DNA from: CAZAGT01 sp964484515
Lineage (GTDB): Bacteria > Desulfobacterota > DSM-4660 > Desulfatiglandales > HGW-15
DNA: 13,689 bases
NCBI GenBank assembly: GCA_964484515.1
Contig: CAZAGT010000113.1
Coordinates: 1 to 13,689, forward strand
Reading direction: 5' to 3'
A program made the position numbers and the translations under genes. Position 1 is the first letter of the stretch; each line of letters opens with the position of its first letter. Positions 1 to 6,725 of this stretch are shown here, one piece after another. The notes beneath the pieces were generated by a model. It had not been told where the DNA came from. It made no database searches and worked only from the letters and a program-made list of their open reading frames with translations.

Positions 1-2
1 CC

Positions 3-656
3 AAACTAGAGATCGTCAACACTGCGATTGAGGATAAGCAGTCGGAGATGCAGGGGTTGAAGGAATCGAACGCGCGGTTACTCGAGGCGAATCTCGGCAA
101 GCAGAGGATGCCTAAGTCCCTAAGCGTTCAAAGGCAGAACATCTTCACGCTTGCCCAACAGATCGAGGAGCTGGAGTTCACGCGGAAAACTTTAGAGGGG
201 AAACTCGCTGAGGCTCAAGAGGAGCTGTCGCTTGCTCGGACATTCGTCGGCGTCGGTAACTATAAGGAATCCGAAAAGGGATTCTTCGAGGCTGTTGAAG
301 AAATTAATGGGTGTCTTGCTGGTATCGCTGAAGGCATCGTTTTCATAAGAGGGAAAGTGGAGCAGTTGAGATCGTCAGGCTATCCCGTGCAACAGCTTAT
401 CCAGCTTCTGAAGTCAATCCATGGGAGAGTCGGGCTCAGAGCCTTTTTGGAGGAAGGTGAAGTAACCGACCCTGATGAGACCGACGGCGACTTCATTGAC
501 GATCTCATCAAGAAATTTAGAGGTCTCGGAAACGCTGTCCCGCGCATCGAGAACTTGAATGAGATCGGCTCTGACTACCTGCACCAGCTTTACGTTGTAG
601 GGCTGCAGGCGTCGGAGTTGAGGTATTTTAGAAATGGCCGGCAGCGACCGAAATGA
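3..656 (+). CDS. Unassigned coiled-coil protein, 3' end only
   Basis: The reading frame is open from the first bases of the window, so this is the C-terminal 217 residues of a longer protein; the first visible ATG (48) is internal or at best a secondary start. The first 75 or so residues are rich in Glu, Lys, Gln and Leu and look like a coiled coil. The rest is soluble and helical, with an acidic stretch (about 30 residues rich in Glu and Asp) near visible residue 160 and no membrane segment. I do not recognise the family. It lies upstream of a serine recombinase cassette but is separated from it by terminator hairpins and 586 bp, so it is probably a separate transcript. It could be a C-terminal part of a larger mobile-element or phage-type protein, but nothing in the visible part shows that. 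Confidence 0.6.
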   Translation, partial: KLEIVNTAIEDKQSEMQGLKESNARLLEANLGKQRMPKSLSVQRQNIFTLAQQIEELEFTRKTLEGKLAEAQEELSLARTFVGVGNYKESEKGFFEAVEEINGCLAGIAEGIVFIRGKVEQLRSSGYPVQQLIQLLKSIHGRVGLRAFLEEGEVTDPDETDGDFIDDLIKKFRGLGNAVPRIENLNEIGSDYLHQLYVVGLQASELRYFRNGRQRPK

Positions 657-735
657 TGATAACCGGCTTAGGAGCCGTTGTCATAAGAGATCAGAGCTGT
701 TCTCCAGTTTCCAGCCTGATCTCTCCCCTTCAACT

Positions 736-807
736 GGGCAGGGACAGGCATTCCCTGCCTTTCACCTCAGACACGGGGTCTCTCTGCTCAGGCCCCGTGT
801 CTTGTTT
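736..807 (+). terminator. Tandem hairpin terminator
   Basis: Two hairpins follow the first gene. The first pairs GGCAGGGA (737-744) with TCCCTGCC (752-759) across a 7-nt loop. The second pairs GACACGGGG (770-778) with CCCCGTGTC (793-801) and is followed by TTGTTT, as expected of an intrinsic terminator. They isolate the partial gene from the recombinase cassette. Confidence 0.6.
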
Positions 808-1178
808 CATCTCGTACATATTCCTGCCCTCTGACTGTCGAAACCATGAGGACAATCGACGACCTTCATTCCGCACGTAATTTGTCATGTCTTCTAAAAA
901 ATGAAATGGTCTGGTGGCGATGGTGGCGATTTTGATTTAGGTCTTCGAGTTTACGAAACGCGCCAATGCCTTATGCGGCAAGACTTTCGCTGCCAGAACC
1001 AAGCAATCTAAATCTAAAAGCTGCAAAGCAGATTTTGACTGTCACATACATCTGAAACCTAGCCTATTCGCTGCCATTCCTTGCCTACAATCAACAACCT
1101 CGCTCAACACATAGGTGATTACAGAATATTTATTTTAGAGCCTTTAAAATTAGTCTTATGGGTACGAAATATTTAGTA
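808..1178. other. Non-coding stretch before the recombinase cassette
   Basis: I see no credible gene here. It contains a tandem 9-bp repeat TGGTGGCGA x2 (912-929), a weak hairpin pairing AAATCT with AGATTT (about 1008-1033), and strongly AT-rich DNA from about 1120 that leads into the recombinase promoter. No attachment-site repeat could be established by eye. Confidence 0.5.
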
Positions 1179-1208
1179 TTGACTATAAACAAACGTCCGT
1201 TATATACT
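1179..1208 (+). promoter_or_regulatory. Sigma70-type promoter of the small recombinase
   Basis: TTGACT (1179-1184) and TATACT (1203-1208) are 18 bp apart in AT-rich DNA, about 35 bp before the TTG start. Overlapping alternatives (TATATA at 1201) give a 16-bp spacer. The promoter core is bracketed by the inverted repeat TTGACTA (1179-1185) and TAGTCAA (1210-1216), so it may be autoregulated or may double as a recombinase site. Confidence 0.55.
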
Positions 1209-1242
1209 TTAGTCAAAATTGGTTTAAAGGAGGTGAAAGCTT

Positions 1243-1923
1243 TTGACGGTATATGCCTATCTCAGGGTCAGCACTGCACATCAGGACTTGGAGAATCAGC
1301 GTCTTGAGATTGAGGAACACTGTCGGAGACATGATCGGGTAGTGGATGAATGGCTTGAAGTGGAGATCTCAAGCAGGAAGAGTCAGCGGAAACGAAGGAT
1401 CGAGGAGCTGATGGGAAAGCTCAAAAAGGATGACACGCTGATTGTGTCGGAGCTGTCGCGATTGGGTCGATCTATCAGCGAGGTCGTCTTGCTCGTGGAG
1501 TGTTTGATAAAGAAGAAGGTCAATTTCGTGGCGATCAAGCAGAACATCGTTTTGAACGGCAAGCTGGATATTTCGGCAAAGGTGATGGTGACGATCTTCA
1601 GTCTGCTGGGTGAACTGGAGCGAGACCTGATCTCGCAGAGAACAAAGATGGGCCTCGCAAACGCCAAAGCCAGAGGGGTGAAGCTGGGCAATCCCAATCT
1701 GCGAATGGACAACAGCGTCAGGCAGGCGAAAGCTCTGGAGTTTGCGGAAGGACTGAGGGCAGTGATTGAGGGGTTCATTGCGAGAGGGATGACGCAGAGG
1801 GGAATTGTGGCGGAACTGAACAGGCTCGGCATAAAGACGAGACAGGGCGGTAGCTGGGGATTGGTCCAGTTGCAGACCGTATTAGGGCGACTTGGGCTGA
1901 ACACAGAAGGGGCAAGGTCATAA
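1243..1923 (+). CDS. Small serine recombinase (resolvase/invertase family)
   Basis: A 226-aa site-specific recombinase that would cut and rejoin DNA through a 5'-phosphoserine link. The N-terminal catalytic domain (about residues 3-145) begins YAYLRVST with the nucleophile Ser10 and Arg8. Arg73 and Arg76 in SRLGRS and the GELERDLISQRT helix (124-132) match the resolvase/invertase core. Residues 170-220 (GMTQRGIVAELNRLGIKTRQGGSW) form a helix-turn-helix DNA-binding end. The length is a little above the usual 180-200 aa. The TTG start is fixed by AAGGAGGTGA at 1227-1236, and catalytic Ser10 sits at the expected distance. The stop is 16 bp before the next ORF, so the two are probably cotranscribed. 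All catalytic residues I can check are present, so the enzyme looks active. Whether it acts as resolvase, invertase or integrase cannot be decided. Confidence 0.93.
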   Translation: MTVYAYLRVSTAHQDLENQRLEIEEHCRRHDRVVDEWLEVEISSRKSQRKRRIEELMGKLKKDDTLIVSELSRLGRSISEVVLLVECLIKKKVNFVAIKQNIVLNGKLDISAKVMVTIFSLLGELERDLISQRTKMGLANAKARGVKLGNPNLRMDNSVRQAKALEFAEGLRAVIEGFIARGMTQRGIVAELNRLGIKTRQGGSWGLVQLQTVLGRLGLNTEGARS

Positions 1924-1939
1924 CGGTGAGCATTTACTG

Positions 1940-2278
1940 ATGGGAGCAACAAGCATGGCGAAAGACAATGGAGTGACCCAAAGCATCAAGACACAGTATG
2001 GAAGCTTCAAGGAACTGAAAGATCATCTCACGGCGGTCCCTCGGAGCAAGATCACTAAAGCCACATTCTTCATTGACAAAGCGACCCTCAAGCCCGTCAC
2101 TTACGATTCGTTGCTGAAGATGGTGGAGGCTCACAGGAAGCGATTAGGGACGGAAGACTTCAGAACAGTGGGTCGGATCAGGGGTCACATCAGCTTTAGG
2201 AGGAAGAACAACGGATTCAAGTATCGATCAAACGCTAAGAAAGGGACAATCCAGCTCATAAACGTCAAGGTGAAGTGA
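1940..2278 (+). CDS. Small basic protein between two recombinases
   Basis: A protein of 112 aa, or 107 aa if it starts at the internal ATG at 1955, which has GGGAG about 8 nt upstream. It begins 16 bp after the small recombinase and ends before a terminator-like hairpin. It is rich in Lys and Arg, has no membrane segment or cysteine, and carries a basic C-terminal half (RGHISFRRKNNGFKYRSNAKKG) that could contact nucleic acid. I do not recognise a family. Its place in the cassette suggests an accessory such as a recombination directionality factor or DNA-binding cofactor, but that is inference from position and charge only. It could also be a cargo gene. The codon pattern and spacing make it more likely real than spurious. 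Confidence 0.6.
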   Translation: MGATSMAKDNGVTQSIKTQYGSFKELKDHLTAVPRSKITKATFFIDKATLKPVTYDSLLKMVEAHRKRLGTEDFRTVGRIRGHISFRRKNNGFKYRSNAKKGTIQLINVKVK

Positions 2279-2285
2279 GTCGCTC

Positions 2286-2365
2286 GGGGCCCCCTCGGTT
2301 TATCTGGAGGGTCCCGGGATCGCTCCGACTACGGGGTCCCGATCACAAAATCTTTTGTGATTTTT
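2286..2365 (+). terminator. Dyad-rich spacer with hairpin terminator
   Basis: A GC-rich block (2286-2342) with GGGGCCCC and two copies of GGGTCCCG(G)GATC is followed by the hairpin ATCACAAAA (2342-2350), TC, TTTTGTGAT (2353-2361) and TTTT. The hairpin can end transcription of the upstream pair before the large recombinase. The symmetric block could also hold a recombinase binding site. Confidence 0.5.
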
Positions 2366-2405
2366 CAGAGTGAAAACCAGGCACCTCAGAAGAAAGGAGA
2401 GAGAA

Positions 2406-4046
2406 GTGAAACGGGCAGTCGGGTATGTGAGGGTGTCATCGAAGGCACAGGCTGAAAAGGGAGAGAGTCTTACAACGCAAAGGGATGGTATCAAGCGGTA
2501 TATTGAGGCTCACGAATGGACACTGGTTGAGATTTTTGCCGATGAGGGGATTTCTGGCGGATCGGTCAAGAGGCGCCCCGACTTGCAGAGACTCCTGAGC
2601 GAGGCGAGGGAAAAGAGCTTTGACGTGGTGGTCATCCATAGGCTGTCAAGGTTGGGGCGAAGTGCCAGAGACCTCCTGAATATCGTCAACGAGCTTAATG
2701 AGTGCGGCGTGAAGCTGTGTTCGATCAAGGATCAGGTGGATTTCAGCACCCCATATGGTCGTGCGATGTTCACCATGTTGTCCGGCATAGCGGAACTCGA
2801 AAGAGAAATCATTGGCGAGCAGTCCTTGGAAAACAGGGTGGCGTTGGCAAAAAAGAATATCCCAGCAGCGGGACGGACTCCCTTCGGGCGTATCTACGAC
2901 AAGGAAACAGGCGAATGGAGTTTGGACGAGGAGAAGGTTGAGGCGATCAGGTGGGCGGCTGATGAGTATCTGGATGGCAAGTCCTTGTTGGATATTTCGG
3001 AGATTCTGAGGACTCGATATGGACTCCCTCTCGGCTATACGAATCTGATCACGGTGTTGACTGAACGATGTGGGGATGAGTGGGTAGTAAAGTTCAAAGG
3101 AAAGGAGCCCATCACCTTCAATGTGCCCCGTATTCTGGATGAGGGCAAGATTCGGGCTGTAAAAGATAGGCTGGCACTCAACAGATGGAGCAATAGGAGG
3201 GACGTGAAGAAATATGCCCTTAAGGGGTTCATACGGTGCGGTAAGTGCGGAAGGGCACTCTACGGGCAAACCCAACAGGACAAATACACCTATTACTTGC
3301 ACCCCTGGAGAAGGGATTGCCCGTGCAAAGCTTTCACCTCCTTACCCTGCCACCTCATCGAAAACGCCGTCTTTAAGACCCTTTTTGAAAACGCATGGGA
3401 TGACCCAGGTTTCCAAGAGGCCGTCAAGGATTCGATGCCTGACGAAAGACAGATCCAGTCGTTGGAAGAGGCTGTCAAAAAGAAGGAGAAAGGACTCAGG
3501 AAGATAGAGAGACGGCTAGAGAAGTTGGTTGATCTGGCTGTGGAAGGCACTTTGAGGAAAGAGACGATCAAGAGACAGGAAGAGGGCCTCTATAAAGCGA
3601 GGAGGCAAATTATAGGGGAGATCGAAAGCGACAAGCGAAGGCTAGCCTCAATGCCCACCATTGAGCAGTTCGAATGGGAAGTCAGAATGATGAAATCTCA
3701 CTTTCAGGCCTATTTCGGATCGGAGGAGAGGCTGAAGGAGATGTCGTATGAGGAAAAGAGGCGATTTCTTCATTGGCTTTTCGACGGCAAAGACGAGCAC
3801 GGGGTGCCCTACGGCGTCTATGTTGAGAAAAATGGCAACGATAAATGGGATTATTTCATAAGTGCCCGTTTTTTCTGTGGACTTAGAACGTTCAAGGGCA
3901 ATAATATTGACTATACCGACGAGGACATGCTGAATAAGGAGATCCCGTGGCCTTGGGAGATAGATTTTTATAAGACTAATTCAGTTTCTACTGAGAGGCC
4001 AGAAAGTGAAATACAACAGCCCTTCGGGAAAAGTCGCATTGAATGA
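2406..4046 (+). CDS. Large serine recombinase with zinc ribbon
   Basis: A 546-aa large serine integrase-type recombinase. The catalytic domain (about 4-145) has YVRVSS with nucleophile Ser11, SRLGRSARD with Arg82 and Arg85, and the AELEREIIGEQ helix (129-139). A recombinase domain follows (about 150-265), with GRTPFGRIYD and a helix-rich DNA-binding part. The zinc ribbon has Cys278-x2-Cys281 and Cys305-x-Cys307 after the typical YALKGFIRCGKCG entry. A charged coiled coil (about 345-415) and a C-terminal tail complete it. The GTG at 2406 is chosen over the in-frame GTG at 2370 because AAGGAGA (2394-2400) is correctly placed for it and the Ser then falls at position 11. Such enzymes integrate phages, ICEs and transposons, often with an attachment site next to the gene. 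No capsid or conjugation genes are visible here. Confidence 0.93.
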   Translation: MKRAVGYVRVSSKAQAEKGESLTTQRDGIKRYIEAHEWTLVEIFADEGISGGSVKRRPDLQRLLSEAREKSFDVVVIHRLSRLGRSARDLLNIVNELNECGVKLCSIKDQVDFSTPYGRAMFTMLSGIAELEREIIGEQSLENRVALAKKNIPAAGRTPFGRIYDKETGEWSLDEEKVEAIRWAADEYLDGKSLLDISEILRTRYGLPLGYTNLITVLTERCGDEWVVKFKGKEPITFNVPRILDEGKIRAVKDRLALNRWSNRRDVKKYALKGFIRCGKCGRALYGQTQQDKYTYYLHPWRRDCPCKAFTSLPCHLIENAVFKTLFENAWDDPGFQEAVKDSMPDERQIQSLEEAVKKKEKGLRKIERRLEKLVDLAVEGTLRKETIKRQEEGLYKARRQIIGEIESDKRRLASMPTIEQFEWEVRMMKSHFQAYFGSEERLKEMSYEEKRRFLHWLFDGKDEHGVPYGVYVEKNGNDKWDYFISARFFCGLRTFKGNNIDYTDEDMLNKEIPWPWEIDFYKTNSVSTERPESEIQQPFGKSRIE

Positions 4047-4245
4047 ATATCTCTGCATATGAACCTTTGCCCGTGTGGTAGAGCCTACATCACGGAGTGA
4101 TTACTGATTTTCATATGCCGCCCTCTCAGCGGCACATGAAAGAAATGGTGTCTCTGCGTTCTCCCTGCCTCGAGCGAAGCGGGCGGTGAAACTATGAAAT
4201 CGACAAATAGGCTATATAAATTGTCCCTTCGCCCGTACGTCAACA
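4047..4245. other. Non-coding gap between recombinase and IS element
   Basis: No gene is seen in these 199 bp. Besides the hairpin at 4109-4141 the DNA is featureless, with AT-rich sequence near 4200-4245 just before the IS630 end. It may contain the outer boundary of the recombinase cassette, but no flanking repeat was found. Confidence 0.4.
4109..4141. terminator. Strong hairpin after the large recombinase
   Basis: TTTCAT-A-TGCCGC (4109-4121) pairs with GCGGCA-C-ATGAAA (4129-4141) across a 7-nt loop, giving 12 pairs and one mismatch. It lies 62 bp after the recombinase stop. It lacks a long U-tract on the plus strand, so it may be a weak terminator, a processing site or a protein-binding dyad. 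Confidence 0.4.
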
Positions 4246-4249
4246 ATTA

Positions 4250-4277
4250 CTAATAAGATCAAAAGTGTTTAGACATT
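4250..4277 (+). repeat. IS630 left inverted repeat
   Basis: Left terminal repeat of the insertion sequence, matching the right end at 21 of 28 bases. The match extends a few bases outward only because the flanking ATTACTAAT is nearly self-complementary. Confidence 0.7.
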
Positions 4278-4306
4278 TCCGATGACTTATGCTATACGGC
4301 TGAGCC

Positions 4307-5335
4307 ATGAAAACGCTGGATGGAAGAAAGCTCAGCCCGAAGACATTGGAAGAAATTCGTATCCGTGCCGTACAACGGGTCCAGGATGGAGAAAGCCCCG
4401 AAAAAGTCATAAAGGCTTTGGGTTTCTCTCGAGCCTGCATTTACAACTGGCTTGCTCGGTATCGGTCCGGCGGTTGGCACGGTTTGAAAACCGGTGCCAG
4501 AACTGGTCGGCCCACAAAGCTCGAAGGAGCGCAGATTGCTTGGATTTATCGCACCATTGTCGATAAAGATCCTGTTCAAATGAAGTTCCCCTTTGCGCTT
4601 TGGACCAGAGCAATGGTTGGAATCATTATCAAAAGACAATTTGGCATAAAGCTGAGCGTTGCATCCGTCGGGCGGCTGCTTCGCCAACTTGGGTTGAGCT
4701 GTCAGAAGCCATTGTTTCGTGCATATCAGAAGAACCCGGAATTGATCGAGCAATGGAAAAAGTCGGTGTTTCCAGCGATTAAGAAAAGAGCGAAAAAGAT
4801 AGGTGCCACCATATACTTTCAGGATGAAAGCGGCATCCGTTCTGATTTTCATTCTGGTACCACGTGGGCACCAAAGGGCCAAACACCGGTTGTCGACGTT
4901 ACTGGTGCACGGTTCAGTCTGAACATGATCGGCGCCATCGATATGCGCGGGACACTGCGCTTTACAGTGGTAAAAGGCAGCATATCGGCTGAGCACACAT
5001 GCGATTTTCTTAAACGCCTGATGCATAACGCTGAAAACCCTGTATTCTTGATCTGGGACGGCCATCCAATACACCGGTCAAAGAAAGTGAAGGATTGTAT
5101 CAATTCATTCGACGGCAAGTTGGAAATCTACACGCTCCCTGGCTACTCGCCTGAACTCAACCCTGTTGAACAGGTTTGGAACAATGTCAAAAACCACGGA
5201 ATTGGCCGCAAAAAGGTCTTCGGTCCCGACCACCTAAAACGTATGTTGCTTGGTCAACTTCGAAAGTTGCAAAAACTTCCGTCCCTCGTAAAGTCATTTT
5301 TTCGGCATCCTGAATGCTCGTATGTACTTGCATAA
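4307..5335 (+). CDS. IS630-family DDE transposase
   Basis: A full-length 342-aa transposase (family norm about 330-350). The N-terminal helix-turn-helix (about 25-60) contains ALGFSRACIYNWLARYRSGG, followed by GRPTKL and a second winged-helix part (100-150). The catalytic DDE core has FQDESGIRSD (first Asp), LIWDGHPIHRS (second Asp) and LPGYSPELNPVEQVWNNVK (Glu in the last motif), the hallmark order of IS630/Tc1-mariner enzymes. There is no frameshift or stop, so the element may still move. The ATG at 4307 has only a weak ribosome site (GGCTGAG), which fits low transposase expression. The stop lies at the inner edge of the right inverted repeat. This is a single-ORF form, unlike IS630 members that need frameshifting. 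Confidence 0.95.
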   Translation: MKTLDGRKLSPKTLEEIRIRAVQRVQDGESPEKVIKALGFSRACIYNWLARYRSGGWHGLKTGARTGRPTKLEGAQIAWIYRTIVDKDPVQMKFPFALWTRAMVGIIIKRQFGIKLSVASVGRLLRQLGLSCQKPLFRAYQKNPELIEQWKKSVFPAIKKRAKKIGATIYFQDESGIRSDFHSGTTWAPKGQTPVVDVTGARFSLNMIGAIDMRGTLRFTVVKGSISAEHTCDFLKRLMHNAENPVFLIWDGHPIHRSKKVKDCINSFDGKLEIYTLPGYSPELNPVEQVWNNVKNHGIGRKKVFGPDHLKRMLLGQLRKLQKLPSLVKSFFRHPECSYVLA

Positions 5336-5361
5336 TGTCTAGTGAATTATGATCCCATTAG
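5334..5361 (-). repeat. IS630 right inverted repeat
   Basis: Right terminal repeat, immediately after or overlapping the transposase stop codon and facing the left repeat. It is followed by TA. The following TAATAAGATC (5362-5371) also matches 4251-4260 in direct orientation. Confidence 0.7.
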
Positions 5362-5390
5362 TAATAAGATCCTTTTTGAAAGCAATGAGA

Positions 5391-5410
5391 AAAAAAACGC
5401 CCTACGCGTT
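5391..5410 (-). terminator. Intrinsic terminator of the CoA-transferase/transporter operon
   Basis: On the minus strand AACGC pairs with GCGTT around a 5-nt loop and is followed by a run of T (A5391-A5397 on the plus strand). The transporter's TAG stop codon lies inside the hairpin, so translation ends within the terminator itself. Confidence 0.7.
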
Positions 5411-6721
5411 ACCGAAGATGATGCCGGCAACGGAGCGAACCGCACCGACGGCCCCCCAGATGGCGAGCGCAAACAGGACGAGCATGACGAGGTTCTCCCA
5501 CCAGCGGTTGCGATACGTCGGGCCGATGTATGGCGCGCGGGCCGTAATCCACCAGAGCCCGCCGGCCAACAATGGGATCAGTACAACTTGGGCGCTGTTG
5601 GCAACCAGAGTGAGACTCACAAATCCGGGCATCCCGGGAGCCGTCCAGATCAAAGGCGATACCAAGCACCAAGAGGCGATCCAGAGATAGAGGGGCCGAG
5701 TACGGTAATCATCCAGTTTGGCGCCCACCCCGCCCTTCCATCTCAGATAGCCGTGGCTGCCAAGGCAGGCCAGCCCCAGGGCATGCCCGATCAAAGAGGT
5801 GAAGACGGCGGCGAAGATACCGAGGTAAAACAACACCCAGCCGCCCTCGCCGAGCACCTGACTCAACAGCCGCGGTAGGTCTGACATGTGCTCGATCGTC
5901 AGGCGGGCGGGATGGAGCAATTCGGCGCCCAGCGTCCAGATTGCCAAATCGAGAATGATCATGACGACGATCGCCAACAAGAAGTCGTACAGTTGGACAC
6001 GCCGGTATTCGGGTCCACGCCATCCCTTGGCCTCGATGAAGTAGGGGTAGACCAGATTCATGAGCGATCCGCCGACCGCCCCGATCATACCGATAGCGAT
6101 CAGCAGTGATCCGAAGGGGCCGGACTGCGGCGGCAGCTTAAAGGCGCAGGTTCCCTTCAAAATGCCGGTGAGACTCGGTCCGACCCAAATGGCCGTTCCC
6201 AGAAACGAGATCGACAGTAAAGCCAAGAAGACCTTAAATATCCATTCGACACGGCGGTAAACCGGCCGAAATACGATCGCCAATGCAATGGCGCTACAGC
6301 CCAGAGCCCATTGCCAGGTTTGACCGCGACCCGTCAGGTTGACGCACGCCTCGCCGATTCCAACGGTCATGTAGCTGCCGTATATGTGCCCCATCACCAC
6401 CGCTGCCAGCGTGAGGATCAGGGGGTAGGCGGTGTGAAGCCGGGCCAGTCCGTCTAAGACACCTTCGCCGTACTGGTTGCAGAGCTGGTATTTGGCGATC
6501 AATGAGACGAAGAGGAACCGCATCAGGATGGCCACGACGACGACCCACATCAGCGCGTAGCCGTAGTTGCCGCCGGCCACGCCCACCTCTACGATGTCGC
6601 CGGCTCCGAGCCACGTCAGGACAACGACAATCCCCGGCCCGAAGGAGGTTAGGTATTCCCGGAAGGATGTGGGCGGTCGCGCAATGGTTCCGTTCTCGGA
6701 CACATTCTGAGAACCGTTCAT
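5402..6721 (-). CDS. Nramp-related membrane transporter with altered metal motifs
   Basis: A 439-aa integral membrane protein with about 11 hydrophobic segments, inner membrane. It resembles the Nramp (SLC11) fold: residues 28-50 (GPGIVVVLTWLGAGDIVEVG) align with TM1 of Nramp, and GMIGAVGGSLMNLVYPYF (211-228) with TM6. The metal-coordinating signatures differ: DPGN in TM1 is GAGD (39-42) and the TM6 MPHN is replaced by GGSLMN. Classical Mn/Fe transport is therefore doubtful; it may carry another cation or an organic substrate. The hydrophilic loop 228-245 (EAKGWRGPEYRR) is typical of this subgroup. The ATG is 4 bp after the stop of the CoA-transferase, which indicates translational coupling and a shared role. 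It ends in an intrinsic terminator. Family assignment is fairly sure; substrate is unknown. Confidence 0.8.
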   Translation of the reverse strand: MNGSQNVSENGTIARPPTSFREYLTSFGPGIVVVLTWLGAGDIVEVGVAGGNYGYALMWVVVVAILMRFLFVSLIAKYQLCNQYGEGVLDGLARLHTAYPLILTLAAVVMGHIYGSYMTVGIGEACVNLTGRGQTWQWALGCSAIALAIVFRPVYRRVEWIFKVFLALLSISFLGTAIWVGPSLTGILKGTCAFKLPPQSGPFGSLLIAIGMIGAVGGSLMNLVYPYFIEAKGWRGPEYRRVQLYDFLLAIVVMIILDLAIWTLGAELLHPARLTIEHMSDLPRLLSQVLGEGGWVLFYLGIFAAVFTSLIGHALGLACLGSHGYLRWKGGVGAKLDDYRTRPLYLWIASWCLVSPLIWTAPGMPGFVSLTLVANSAQVVLIPLLAGGLWWITARAPYIGPTYRNRWWENLVMLVLFALAIWGAVGAVRSVAGIIFGNA

Positions 6722-6725
6722 TCTT

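Larger units (their letters stand above)
4250..5361 (+). mobile_element. IS630-family insertion sequence, intact
   Basis: A 1112-bp element with one transposase gene. The ends are imperfect inverted repeats: 21 of 28 positions match between 4250-4277 and the reverse complement of 5334-5361, both reading CTAATRRGATCA inward and closing on TAGACATT. TA lies directly outside both ends (4248-4249 and 5362-5363), as expected from the TA target preference of IS630 and Tc1/mariner elements. It sits between the recombinase cassette and the terminator of the transporter gene and interrupts neither. Confidence 0.8.

Noticed and set aside
832..845. GACTGTCGAAACC resembling the MITE terminus
   Set aside because: Only about a dozen bases match, with no partner end or flanking duplication; chance is likely.
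912..929. Tandem TGGTGGCGA repeat
   Set aside because: Two units only; could be replication slippage and has no clear role.
1383..1952. 189-aa open frame on the minus strand across the small recombinase
   Set aside because: It is antisense to a gene with complete catalytic motifs and has no family character or ribosome site.
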